Positions 25,141 to 34,245 of a DNA stretch of 47,078 bases are shown here, piece after piece (positions within the stretch are counted from its first letter, which is position 1; each line of letters opens with the position of its first letter). The notes below the pieces were generated by a model. That model was not told the DNA's origin, did not search any database, and saw only the letters and a list, made by a program, of their open reading frames with translations. Source of the DNA: Dehalococcoidia bacterium (GTDB taxonomy: Bacteria; Chloroflexota; Dehalococcoidia; Lucifugimonadales; Lucifugimonadaceae); NCBI GenBank assembly GCA_012959765.1, contig DUCO01000010.1, positions 100,406 through 147,483 on the forward strand, in the 5' to 3' direction. The position numbers were made by a program, and so were the translations under genes.

Positions 25141-27984
25141 CTAGCTCCCTGATACATTACTGAGAGAAGCTCGAATGATGTCTTCGGTTGATGCGAGCGC
25201 TTCGGCAAGTTGATCGGCGTTCTTGCCACCCGCCTGAGCGACAGCCGGGCTTCCGCCGCCACCACCGCCCATCTTGCTGGCGATTTCCCTTGCGATGTTT
25301 CCGGAGTGAATCCCGGCTTTGACCATGTCGTCGGTTGCCATAACAACGACCATCGGGCGACCTTCGATCACGCTGCCGAGAACAACAACACCCTTGCCTA
25401 TCTGCTTTTTTAGGTGATCTCCTGTTTTGCGAAGAGCACCCACGTTCGAAGCTGGAACCTCGCTCACTTCAACGTGAATTTTGGTTCCGTTTGCTTCGAG
25501 TTCGAAGTTATTCGCCGAGTTGTTGGCACTTCCACCTCCAATACTGGTCTGCAGTAGCTGCTCTTCGAGCTGCGCCACCTGCTTGCGGGCTTTGCTCAGG
25601 TCATTGTTCAGTGTGTCGACTCGGGCGCTGGCCTCTGATGACGTCACTCTGAATTTCGAAGCTATTTCATCAAGAGCACCAAATCGCTCGAAAATTGCCT
25701 GTTCAGAGGCAAGACCGGTGATCGCTTCCATTCGGCGCATTCCCGATCCGATTCCGGTTTCTGAGATGATGACGAACGTTCCGATTCCACCGGTGTGATC
25801 CATGTGCGTACCACCGCAGAGTTCGTAACTCCACGGGGCATCGATCTTAATGGTGCGGACTTCGTTGCCATATGTGTCGCCAAAGAACGCAAGTGCGCCT
25901 TCGTCCACTGCTTTTCCGTAAGTTGTCCAGTGGACTTCGACGTCACGGTTCAGGCGAATCTTTTCGTTTACGCGATCCTGCACTGCCCTGATCTGTTCTT
26001 GCGATAGCGCCTGCATGTTGGTGTAGTCGAACCGCAGACGATCGGGATCAACCACTGATCCAGCCTGTCGAACGTGACTACCTACGATTTCACGTAGTGC
26101 AGCGTGTACGAGGTGGGTAGCTGTGTGATTGCGGCGAATACGTTCTCGTCGCTCTCCGTCGACCGTGGCGGTGGCACTAGTGCCTTTTACTAGAGAACCA
26201 GAGGTGACTGTGCCGTAATGAACATTCACGTGACCGTATGGTGCCAGCGTATCGGTAATGGATATTTCGAAACCTTCGCCTGAAATTACGCCGGTGTCGC
26301 CAACCTGCCCACCACGAGCTGCGTAGAACGGCGTTTCGGCCAGGATGATTTCGACTTCATCACCTTCATTGGCGGAGTCGACGGGTGTGCCGTCTTTGAC
26401 GATTGCGGCGATCGATGTGTTGGATACCAGTGTTTCGTAGCCAACAAAGGGAGTGTTTTCGAGCCCGAGTTTTTCGTAGACGCGGGTGGCTTCGATCTTG
26501 CCACCGAACCCTCCAGCGGCTCGACCACGTTCTCGTTGGGCTTCCATTTCGGAGTCGAAGCCATCACGGTCGACCGACATTTTGGCATCACCGACAACTT
26601 CATCAGTAACTTCAATCGGGTAGCCGTAGGTGTCGTACAGAACGAACGCCTCGGCTCCGGAAATATTGCTGCGCCAGTCGTCTATTGCGTCAGTATCGCC
26701 CAATTCCGCGAGCCGTTCTATTTCAGATATCGCCTGTCGAGTTCCAACCGAACGGGCATCGTCGCCAGCTGGTGATTTTAGTTTCTTGCCATCTTTGATT
26801 TGTTCGAACGCGTCTGGATTGGCTGTGCGGTAATCGATCATTCCCGAAAGTACCTGTGCGCCGAATTCGAGTGTTCGGGAGAAGTTGCTTTCTTCTTTTT
26901 CCAGGACGTCCTTGATGAAATCGTAGTTGCCAACCAGTTCCGGGTAGACGTGGCCCATGTGGTCGGAAACGGTTTTCGAAACGATCGACAGCATCGGTGT
27001 GTCCACGCCTAGTTCGCGCCCAAACAGCATTCCCCGACGAATCAAACGTCGTAGAACGTAGCCACGCCCGGAGTTGCCAGGTATCACTCCGTCGCCGATC
27101 AAAAACGACGCTGATCGTGCGTGCTCAGCAACAACTCGAATTGCACGGTCGATTGCTACATCCTGTCCCCACGCTTTGCCCGATATATGTTCAACATGGG
27201 CGATGATCGGTCGGAACACATCCGTTTCGTAGACATTCGCCTGTTGGTTCAGAATCGCGAGAGTTCGCTCGAGTCCGAGACCAGTGTCGATGTTCTTTGC
27301 AGGCAAAAGAGTGTCATTGCCGTCGAGATCACGGTAGTACGTCGTAAAAACGAGGTTGTACAACTCTATGAAGTCGTCGTGGTAATTCGGTCCCCACTCG
27401 CCGTCCCTGGCCGGATCGTCTACAGCCGGAACATCGTCGAGCGAACCACGGTAGTAGTTGATCTCGGAACTGGGGCCGCAAACACCCTCGTCACCGGCAG
27501 GTCCCCACCAGTTGTCTTCATCGCCAAAACGATAAATACGATCGGCCGGAATGCCAAGGTCGAGCCAGATTTGTTCGGCTTCATCGTCGGTTGTGTAGAC
27601 GGTGTAGTACAGACGCTCTGGATCAAGTCCGAACTGCTTCGTTAGGAGTTCGAGCGCCCATGCACAGGCTTCTTTTTTGAAATAGTCCCCGAAGCTGAAG
27701 TTACCGAGCATCTCGAACATCGTGAGGTGGGTATCGTCGCCAACTTCTTCGATATCGGTTGTTCTGAAGCACTTCTGAGATGTTGCTACCCGCGGGTGCG
27801 GCGGTTCTTTTTCCCCAGAAAAATACGGCTTGAACTGCGCCATGCCCGAATTGATGAGCAACAGGGTTGGGTCTGCGGCAGGAATCAGCGATGCAGAAGG
27901 CATTCGAAGGTGGTCGTGGCCTTCGAAGAACGAAAGGAAAGACTCTCGTAGTTCATCTGCTGTTTTTGGAGGGCTGGAGGTCAT
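25141..27984 (-). CDS. alaS: Alanyl-tRNA synthetase
   Basis: Charges tRNA-Ala and clears mischarged Ser/Gly. Aminoacylation domain: RESFLSFFEGHDHLRMPSAS, MAQFKPYFSGEKEPPHPR, EMLGNFSFGDYFKKEA, GLGLERTLAIL. Editing domain zinc motif: HTATHLVHAALRE (HxxxH) and CGGTHMDHTGGIG (CxxxH). C-terminal oligomerisation/C-Ala domain ends GGGGGGSPAVAQAGGKN. 947 residues from ATG 27984, which follows GGAGAAAA; an upstream in-frame start at 28005 is less likely. Heads the run into ruvX and the aro genes, and is divergent from the GT20 gene with 221 bp between. Confidence 0.97.
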   Translation of the reverse strand: MTSSPPKTADELRESFLSFFEGHDHLRMPSASLIPAADPTLLLINSGMAQFKPYFSGEKEPPHPRVATSQKCFRTTDIEEVGDDTHLTMFEMLGNFSFGDYFKKEACAWALELLTKQFGLDPERLYYTVYTTDDEAEQIWLDLGIPADRIYRFGDEDNWWGPAGDEGVCGPSSEINYYRGSLDDVPAVDDPARDGEWGPNYHDDFIELYNLVFTTYYRDLDGNDTLLPAKNIDTGLGLERTLAILNQQANVYETDVFRPIIAHVEHISGKAWGQDVAIDRAIRVVAEHARSASFLIGDGVIPGNSGRGYVLRRLIRRGMLFGRELGVDTPMLSIVSKTVSDHMGHVYPELVGNYDFIKDVLEKEESNFSRTLEFGAQVLSGMIDYRTANPDAFEQIKDGKKLKSPAGDDARSVGTRQAISEIERLAELGDTDAIDDWRSNISGAEAFVLYDTYGYPIEVTDEVVGDAKMSVDRDGFDSEMEAQRERGRAAGGFGGKIEATRVYEKLGLENTPFVGYETLVSNTSIAAIVKDGTPVDSANEGDEVEIILAETPFYAARGGQVGDTGVISGEGFEISITDTLAPYGHVNVHYGTVTSGSLVKGTSATATVDGERRERIRRNHTATHLVHAALREIVGSHVRQAGSVVDPDRLRFDYTNMQALSQEQIRAVQDRVNEKIRLNRDVEVHWTTYGKAVDEGALAFFGDTYGNEVRTIKIDAPWSYELCGGTHMDHTGGIGTFVIISETGIGSGMRRMEAITGLASEQAIFERFGALDEIASKFRVTSSEASARVDTLNNDLSKARKQVAQLEEQLLQTSIGGGSANNSANNFELEANGTKIHVEVSEVPASNVGALRKTGDHLKKQIGKGVVVLGSVIEGRPMVVVMATDDMVKAGIHSGNIAREIASKMGGGGGGSPAVAQAGGKNADQLAEALASTEDIIRASLSNVSGS

Positions 27985-28205
27985 TTTTCTCCGAACTGCA
28001 CGCAATTGGTAATCGAATACTCGGTCAGAGCCGAATCGAACAACTGATTTTAGTTAGTGCTCAATTCGTGTGTCAAAGATGTTTTGCGCCATCTTAACTT
28101 TGACTGCGATCTACAGGAGTGATTGAATTCGGGTTACAAATCAACAGACCACCGCGATTCGCCTGCTAAGAAGGCAGGAATCGGATCAGCGGCAGGGCAC
28201 ATTCC

Positions 28206-29765
28206 ATGGCTCAACGAAGCGGTGATAATTCTCAAGGTAAATCTGACATTCGTCACGAAAACGACGATTCTCGTATGCCTAAACGGCTTAATTTAGATCG
28301 TAGGATCATGGTAGCGAGTAATCGAGGTCCGTTTAGTTATTTCGAGGATGATACTGGTCAACTTGCGGTAAAACGCGATTTCAACTTGGCTGACGAGGCG
28401 CTTGATGGGCTGAATCTCACCTGGATATCTGGCGCAGTTAGTAGTGCCGACAGGAAAGCTGTTCAGACGCTTTCTTCCGAACAGGGTCTACTCGAATCTG
28501 ACCAAATTCCAGATGCCCACGAAGTACATCTTGTAGCGCCACCCCGACGTGTTCATCACAAGTTTTACAACGTCATTTGCAATCCGTTGTTGTGGTTCTT
28601 GTTTCATCGTTCATGGAGCCCGACGTTCACGCCGACGATAGGTGCTCAGGAACACGATGCCTGGGACAACGGTTTCCGGGCTGTGAACACGATGTTCGCT
28701 GATGCTATTTCGCAGAACGCCAGCGAAAAACCCTTTGTGCTGGTTAGCCAGGACTACCAGTTGATATCAGTTCCGGGGATGGTTCGGGAAAGGCATCCCG
28801 ATTCGATAATCCAACATTCACTCGACACCCCGTGGCCATGGCCATCTGATCTGGAGATCTTGCCGGCGGCATGGCGAGTTCAAATTCTGGAAAGTATGTT
28901 GTCGGCCAACGAACTCTGGTTGCCTTCGAAACGGGACATAAACGCGTTTATCGCTTGTTTGAACGAGTTTCTGCAGGATGCGATAGAGGTGACCGACTCC
29001 AGTACCGTTCCGTACAAAGTAGTTTCGTTCAAAGGGCGCAAACTACTTGTAGGCGTCTCGCGACCAGCGGTTCGCCTCCAGCAGTTCAAATCTCTTATAG
29101 CGACATCTCGCCCCCAGCGATTTGTGAACGATCTGGCGGACGAGAGCATCCGGCATACATTTGTGACTGTTGATCGCTCGGAGCCGCACAGGAACATTGT
29201 TCGCTCCATCAACGCCTTTGGCGAACTTCTTAAGCAGAATCCTGAACTGGCCAGCGACGTTCGTTACCTTCTGTTTCTTACACCGGGGCCTTCGCATATT
29301 TCTGCCTACAAGCGACTGTCGAATGAAGTGAGGCGTGCAGCTCGACGGGTCAATGAAAAAACCGGAGTGAATCAACCAGTACGAGTGTCCGAAGAAAGTA
29401 ACTTCTATCGTGCGGTTGCAGCTTTGAGTGTGTACGACACGCTAGTTTCGGTGCCGGTGGTCGATGGAATTGGGCGTGCAGCACTTGATGGCGCTGTCTT
29501 GAATTCATCTGATGGAGGAATGATTCTGAGCAATTCCAGTGTTACTGCTGATTGGTTTGGTGACAGCGCCACTCTGGTTGATTTTGCCGATGTCGGAGCA
29601 ATTACCGAAGCGATGGCCGCAGCTGCGAGCGAATCGGCTGAATCCAGACAGCGACGTTCGAAAGCGCTAACAGCAACTGTTGGAGCCATGACTGCTGGCC
29701 AATTGGAGTTTCAGATTATCGCTGGCAAAACGCTAATTGCCAGGATGACAAATCACGATGCTTGA
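28206..29765 (+). CDS. Divergent GT20 glycosyltransferase (trehalose-6-phosphate synthase-like)
   Basis: 519-residue GT-B protein with the GT20 outline: MVASNRGPFSYFEDDTGQLAV near residue 35, an SQDYQLISVPGMVRERHPDS block matching the HDYHL...LR...P region, SIIQHSLDTPWPWPSDLEILP, VTVDRSEPHRNIVRSINAFGEL matching the RxDYxKGI donor-phosphate region, and VDGIGRAALDGAVLN matching DGMNLVAKE. Several catalytic positions differ: no Gly-Gly loop after the first strand, His of HDYHL is Gln, and the donor Lys is Arg or His. Activity and substrates are therefore doubtful. No OtsB phosphatase is nearby. Its stop lies 2 bp from that of the converging mscS-type gene. Confidence 0.75.
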   Translation: MAQRSGDNSQGKSDIRHENDDSRMPKRLNLDRRIMVASNRGPFSYFEDDTGQLAVKRDFNLADEALDGLNLTWISGAVSSADRKAVQTLSSEQGLLESDQIPDAHEVHLVAPPRRVHHKFYNVICNPLLWFLFHRSWSPTFTPTIGAQEHDAWDNGFRAVNTMFADAISQNASEKPFVLVSQDYQLISVPGMVRERHPDSIIQHSLDTPWPWPSDLEILPAAWRVQILESMLSANELWLPSKRDINAFIACLNEFLQDAIEVTDSSTVPYKVVSFKGRKLLVGVSRPAVRLQQFKSLIATSRPQRFVNDLADESIRHTFVTVDRSEPHRNIVRSINAFGELLKQNPELASDVRYLLFLTPGPSHISAYKRLSNEVRRAARRVNEKTGVNQPVRVSEESNFYRAVAALSVYDTLVSVPVVDGIGRAALDGAVLNSSDGGMILSNSSVTADWFGDSATLVDFADVGAITEAMAAAASESAESRQRRSKALTATVGAMTAGQLEFQIIAGKTLIARMTNHDA

Positions 29766-29767
29766 GA

Positions 29768-31210
29768 CTATTCGCTGTCGATAGTGTCGATCAGCTGCAT
29801 GCGGGTGCGAGCGTCGGGGTCTGAATCGCCGACTCGGGCGCTCGTGGCTATCGCTAGTGCGGCCAGTAACTCTTCACGAAGTTCGGGCGTCATTGCTACA
29901 TCGTCAACTGATTTGTCGGGGATAGCTGGCTGCGGGGTAACTGGGCCAATAGTCTCTGGTGGGAGCGGTGCCGACGGTGCGGGACGCGCCACCTGAACAG
30001 AATCTTGTACCGCAACATCCGGTCGGAACGGGGGCTGTGCCTCACCCCAGTAAACCGTCTGGTGTGGGAACGGAATCTCAATTCCTTCAGCGTCGAGGCG
30101 AATCTTAATGCGCTTTCGCATCTCGCCCATGATCTCCCACTGTTTCATCGGCTTACAGTCGCCCAGCATCTTGAAAGTAACAGCCGAATCATCAAGCGAG
30201 TTCAGGCGAAGTACCTGTGGTGGGGTGATCAGCATCAGGCCGTAGTACGGGTCGGCTGCGATCTCTTCACCAATGTCGTTCAACACTTCGACAACCCGGT
30301 TGACGTCTTCTTTGTAAGCGACGCCCACATCCAGATTCACCCGCGACCAGTACTTCGTCTTGTTCGAAGCGACTGTGATTTCGCCGTTCGGAATGACATG
30401 AACCTGACCGTCTAGGTCTCTAATCACAGTTCGGCGCAGGTTGATCGATTCGACCAGACCCGAGATGCCCGAGAGAGTCACGACGTCGCCAGTCCTGTAC
30501 TGGTTTTCGGCGAGTATGAATACACCAGCGATAAGATCGCGAACAAGATACTGGGCTCCAAACCCGACGGCGATACCGGCGATTCCGAATCCTCCGAGCA
30601 CGGGTCCGATCGGTACTCCCAGTTCGGTTAGCACCATGAACAGCGCCGACACGTATATCAGGCTCACGGCACCACCAACAAATACGCTCGACAGGGTTTC
30701 CGAACGTTTCATCACCTCGTCATGGTCCGCTGTCGATGCCTGACCGAGCATTACTGATGACAGGAGTCGCGGAATTACTCGTCTGGCAATTCGAGTCACT
30801 ACCCAGCTCATGAACAGGATCAATACGATTCGAAGACCATCGGTTACCAGCCAGTTTCCGGTGGTAGCGCCTGCGCCTTTCAAGTAATCGATGGCGGGAT
30901 CGACGTTGTTACCAAGGACATGGAGTATTCCGAGAATCGCGGCGGCGGCGATCACCCCGGCTACCAAAAAGTTGGATATCCACGAATCTGCAGCCTGAAC
31001 GGCCATGCCAACATCCGCAGTTGCTTCGTGTTGATCAAGCCCTCGAACGGCCTGTCTCAGGCCGCGGCGTAACATCCGGCGGATTATCCACCATGCCAGA
31101 ACAGCCCCAAGCGCAATTAAGAAGGTCCAGAGACCTCCTTCGACCAGCCACGCCATGAAGGTGCCATCAGCCGGGTTGCCTAATAAATTGTCGAGGAAGG
31201 AATCTTCCAT
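29768..31210 (-). CDS. Mechanosensitive ion channel, MscS family
   Basis: 480-residue membrane protein with about five N-terminal transmembrane helices, then the pore helix and beta domain: VLGGFGIAGIAVGFGAQYLVRDLIAGVFILAENQ and YRTGDVVTLSGISGLVESINLRRTVIRDLDGQVHVIPNGEI are textbook MscS. The C-terminal part after IEIPFPHQTVYWGEAQPPF is a Pro-rich tail of about 90 residues. Releases solutes at membrane tension during hypo-osmotic shock; may also carry cyclic nucleotide-independent gating variants. Next to the GT20 gene, which in other bacteria is tied to osmolyte synthesis. Confidence 0.93.
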   Translation of the reverse strand: MEDSFLDNLLGNPADGTFMAWLVEGGLWTFLIALGAVLAWWIIRRMLRRGLRQAVRGLDQHEATADVGMAVQAADSWISNFLVAGVIAAAAILGILHVLGNNVDPAIDYLKGAGATTGNWLVTDGLRIVLILFMSWVVTRIARRVIPRLLSSVMLGQASTADHDEVMKRSETLSSVFVGGAVSLIYVSALFMVLTELGVPIGPVLGGFGIAGIAVGFGAQYLVRDLIAGVFILAENQYRTGDVVTLSGISGLVESINLRRTVIRDLDGQVHVIPNGEITVASNKTKYWSRVNLDVGVAYKEDVNRVVEVLNDIGEEIAADPYYGLMLITPPQVLRLNSLDDSAVTFKMLGDCKPMKQWEIMGEMRKRIKIRLDAEGIEIPFPHQTVYWGEAQPPFRPDVAVQDSVQVARPAPSAPLPPETIGPVTPQPAIPDKSVDDVAMTPELREELLAALAIATSARVGDSDPDARTRMQLIDTIDSE

Positions 31211-31324
31211 GAGGGTGTACGTCGTGTTCGTTTGAATGCCACGCAGTGACGTGCGTCGCGGCTAAGTGGTTCGTAACTGAACACAGACGATACAGATCGG
31301 GAGCTTGCGCAAACTAAGCGGGCG

Positions 31325-31897
31325 CTACTTCCCTCTACTTTCCCAGAGTGTGACGTAGGGACCGCTCTTGCCTGAAATGAGGCCGGCGAGATCTTGCTGG
31401 GAGGTATCACTGACAGTTTTTTGTTCTTTTTCCATCAGATTGATCAGCTGGTCATTTAGCTGCTCTAGCGTCACCGGTGAGAGCTTTTTGCCGAATAGTT
31501 CGCGGGTGGCTTCCCGCAACTGACCAACTTCGAACGAAAGCAGAGTTCCTGCGAAAAAGAGAACTCCTACAGTGCCACCGGGATTTTTTGAATCTTCGGC
31601 AGGCAGTATTCCCAACTCAGCGATGATCCGCTTTAGCAAATTTGCCCGAACTACGGCCTCGACCTGCTGAGGAATTCCCATTAGTTCAAGAAAGCCTATG
31701 TCGTGGCGACGGAGAAGTTTGGAGAAATCCCGTTCGACGCCGGTGTAGAACTCTTCGCCAAGAATGTTGGAAATCGACAGGCTTAGTACTGCCGGGCCGC
31801 CTGAGCGGTTTTTTCGCGCATCAATAGCTATGAACTCTCGAAGATGAGGGAATATACAAAGGGTTATGTCAGCGCTTCCGCGGTCAGTATCAAACAT
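31325..31897 (-). CDS. Hypothetical protein
   Basis: 190 residues, not recognised. Mixed alpha/beta composition, no transmembrane segment or signal peptide, one moderately hydrophobic stretch (VGVLFFAGTLLSFEVGQL) and a charged C-terminal third with a possible coiled region (LEQLNDQLINLMEKEQKTV). It starts 14 bp after the double zinc-ribbon gene and is probably cotranscribed with it. The real-gene call rests on length, codon use like its neighbours and tight spacing. Confidence 0.65.
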   Translation of the reverse strand: MFDTDRGSADITLCIFPHLREFIAIDARKNRSGGPAVLSLSISNILGEEFYTGVERDFSKLLRRHDIGFLELMGIPQQVEAVVRANLLKRIIAELGILPAEDSKNPGGTVGVLFFAGTLLSFEVGQLREATRELFGKKLSPVTLEQLNDQLINLMEKEQKTVSDTSQQDLAGLISGKSGPYVTLWESRGK

Positions 31898-31911
31898 GAT
31901 GCAATTTCAAC

Positions 31912-32358
31912 TTAGTGGAAGCCGAAAAGCTGCTTTACACGCTGGACAAGACTGAGTTTTGTGCCTCGACGCGCTCTATGCCAGCTTTTTTCTGCTGATG
32001 CCGACCTGTTGAGATTGGACCCTCGTTGCTTCATAACGTCCCGTATCTCACTGTCTTCCTTTTTGTCTAACCAGAATCCTGCGTCAGCGGGGCAAGCTTC
32101 TATTTCGAGGTTGTAGCCACGGTACCTAAACCGGATCATCGCTTCGCCACAGTGTGGGCAGAGATGCTCAACGATTTGCTTTCCGTACTGGCGTTGGCCT
32201 TTGACCATATCGTCGCTGGCTGCATTGTCTTCGAGCGACTCAAGAGCATGGGTAGTTAGCCAGACACCTTCGCACGTGGTGCATTCTGACGATTCTTCAC
32301 CAGAAGTTTTTGAATCGACGAGAAGAAGTTGATCTACCGGACACGTTAGTTGTTGCAA
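31912..32358 (-). CDS. Double zinc-ribbon (zf-TFIIB type) protein
   Basis: 148 residues with two zinc ribbons: CPVDQ...CTTCEGVWL (about residues 5-33) and CPHCGEAMIRFRYRGYNLEIEACPADAGFWL (about 67-97). The pattern CPxC...C..C.G.WLD is that of PF13453-type ribbons found in small bacterial proteins of unknown function. A basic C-terminal tail follows. Operon partner: the hypothetical gene downstream (14 bp). ATG 32358; no strong alternative. Confidence 0.82.
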   Translation of the reverse strand: MQQLTCPVDQLLLVDSKTSGEESSECTTCEGVWLTTHALESLEDNAASDDMVKGQRQYGKQIVEHLCPHCGEAMIRFRYRGYNLEIEACPADAGFWLDKKEDSEIRDVMKQRGSNLNRSASAEKSWHRARRGTKLSLVQRVKQLFGFH

Positions 32359-32442
32359 TTCGAGCAGTCCTTCGAGAATGAGAAGCGATTAATGATTGTA
32401 CGGATCAAATGTTGATTGTGATTGGTTGCCGAGAATTACTGA

Positions 32443-32925
32443 TTATGAAGACGGTTTTTCGAGCATGTATCTGAAGTCGCAGTGCGATGCGCCCTGCATT
32501 ATGGTTTGCGTGCGCTCGAGCTTCACTTTCGAGTTGAAACCAGTGGCGAATTCGAAGTCTCTGGTGCAGGAAAATATTCCACCAAGATCCCCAAATCCAA
32601 GCTCGTTGTACATCTCGGCGTACTTGCAGCGAATTACATCAAACGAGTACTTCGAATCGTTACTTTCTATGATCTCGACTTCCAGGGCACCATGCCGTCG
32701 CCAGGCGTCCTTGTTCGATGCGTAGTCTTCCAGTCCATTTGATCCGATACCTGACGCGAACTGTGACCCTTGTTCACGAGCAAGATCAGTAATTACGTTT
32801 CTGGCGATCTCGTTGGTCTTCTCGGCGCCTATCTCTTTTTGAAACGCTCGAAGCATTGGGCCGAGGATCATCGCTTCAACCTTCCGACGATCTAGAACGT
32901 CCATCTGGCTGGGATCGAATGCCAT
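32443..32925 (-). CDS. L-2-amino-thiazoline-4-carboxylate hydrolase family protein
   Basis: 160-residue protein of the ATC-hydrolase family (PF14196). Typical features are LGPMLRAFQKEIGAEKTNEIAR, YSFDVIRCKYAEMYNELGFGDLGGIFSCTRDFEF, and the C-terminal QTIMQGASHCDFRY. One characterised member opens the thiazoline ring of ATC on the way to cysteine; most members have no known activity. It lies 42 bp downstream of the thiolase gene. Confidence 0.85.
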   Translation of the reverse strand: MAFDPSQMDVLDRRKVEAMILGPMLRAFQKEIGAEKTNEIARNVITDLAREQGSQFASGIGSNGLEDYASNKDAWRRHGALEVEIIESNDSKYSFDVIRCKYAEMYNELGFGDLGGIFSCTRDFEFATGFNSKVKLERTQTIMQGASHCDFRYMLEKPSS

Positions 32926-32967
32926 TAATCGTTTCCTCTGGTCTTTCGAATACGCGAAATTAAGTGA

Positions 32968-34164
32968 TTACTGGAGTGAGATGCTCATTGCTACGGCACC
33001 GCCACCGGCGTGACAGATTACGGCGAGACCGTTCTTGCCCTGTGCTGCCTGAAGGCCGTACATGAGCGTAACGAGAATTCGTGAGCCGCTAGCGCCGATC
33101 GGGTGCCCAAGGGCGATCGCACCACCACGAAGATTCACGCGGTCCCAATCCCATTTCAGTGCCTGACCATTTGCCAGTACCTGAGCGGCAAACGCCTCGT
33201 TCACTTCGATCAGATCGAAATCATCGAGCGACAATGCTGTCTTTTCAAGTAGTTTTGTAACGGCGATTCGAGGAGCATCAAACAGCATCCCGGGTTCATT
33301 CGCTGCGTGGGCGTAACCCGTGATGCGAGCGATCGGGCCTGTTGAACTCTTCGCCGCACCCTGCTCATTGACAACAACAACCGCCGCTGCGCCATCACTA
33401 ATAGACGATGCGTTTCCGGGGGTTACTGTGGCGTTGGGCGGGAAGACTGCGGGAAGCTTTGCTAGCCCTTCCACTGTGGTGTCGGATCGAGGACCTTCGT
33501 CAGTGTCTACGATGGTGATCTTTCCGCGACGACCGACAACTTCAACTGGCGCTATTTCATCAGAGAACGAGCCTTCTGCCGATGCCGTTGATGCCAATCG
33601 GTGGCTGCGCTCGGAAAATTCGTCCTGTGCTTCACGAGATACGGAATACTTTTCGCTAATAGCTTCTGCGGAGCTTCCCATGTGCCGGTTTTCGAATGGG
33701 CACCAGAGACCGTCGTGAATCATGGAGTCGACAAGCTTGGTGTCGCCAAGTCGCTGGCCTGTTCTGCTGTTCAGCAGCAGGTGCGGAGCTGCGCTCATGT
33801 TTTCCATGCCACCCGCAATAACGCTGGATGCTTCGCCGAGTTGGATTGTTTGGGACGCCAGAATGACAGCTTGCATGCCAGATGCACACGCCTTGTTGAT
33901 GGTGAGCGCCGAGGCGGTGTTGGGAATATCGGCTCCGATAGCGGCCTGGCGGGCTGGAGTTTGGCCGAGCCCAGAGGAAAGCAAATTGCCCATCACTGTG
34001 TACTCGATGTCTCCAGTGTCGAGGCCCGAGCGATCGACTGCGGCCTTTATTGCCGTTGAGCCCAGCTCTGTAGCTGCGACTTCAGAAATAGCGCCCTGAA
34101 AGTTGCCAAGTGGCGTTCTTGCTGCACCAGTAATGAATACATCGCCTTTGAGCGCGTTGACCAT
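32968..34164 (-). CDS. Thiolase (acetyl-CoA C-acyltransferase)
   Basis: 398 residues. Nucleophilic Cys in NKACASGMQAVIL (about residue 93), the NEAFAAQVLA and GHPIGASGSRILVTLMYGL motifs with active-site His, and C-terminal Cys in VICHAGGGAVAM, where most homologues read CIGGG. Catalyses acetoacetyl-CoA formation or thiolytic cleavage of 3-ketoacyl-CoA. No other beta-oxidation gene is adjacent, so physiological role is open; the neighbour is the ATC-hydrolase gene. Confidence 0.93.
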   Translation of the reverse strand: MVNALKGDVFITGAARTPLGNFQGAISEVAATELGSTAIKAAVDRSGLDTGDIEYTVMGNLLSSGLGQTPARQAAIGADIPNTASALTINKACASGMQAVILASQTIQLGEASSVIAGGMENMSAAPHLLLNSRTGQRLGDTKLVDSMIHDGLWCPFENRHMGSSAEAISEKYSVSREAQDEFSERSHRLASTASAEGSFSDEIAPVEVVGRRGKITIVDTDEGPRSDTTVEGLAKLPAVFPPNATVTPGNASSISDGAAAVVVVNEQGAAKSSTGPIARITGYAHAANEPGMLFDAPRIAVTKLLEKTALSLDDFDLIEVNEAFAAQVLANGQALKWDWDRVNLRGGAIALGHPIGASGSRILVTLMYGLQAAQGKNGLAVICHAGGGAVAMSISLQ

Positions 34165-34245
34165 CGGATCGTTTCCTGCTGACTAGAAATCGAGAACTTA
34201 CATTTATATTGCCGAGTATAGATCGACTCGAGCCGTGATGCAGGT

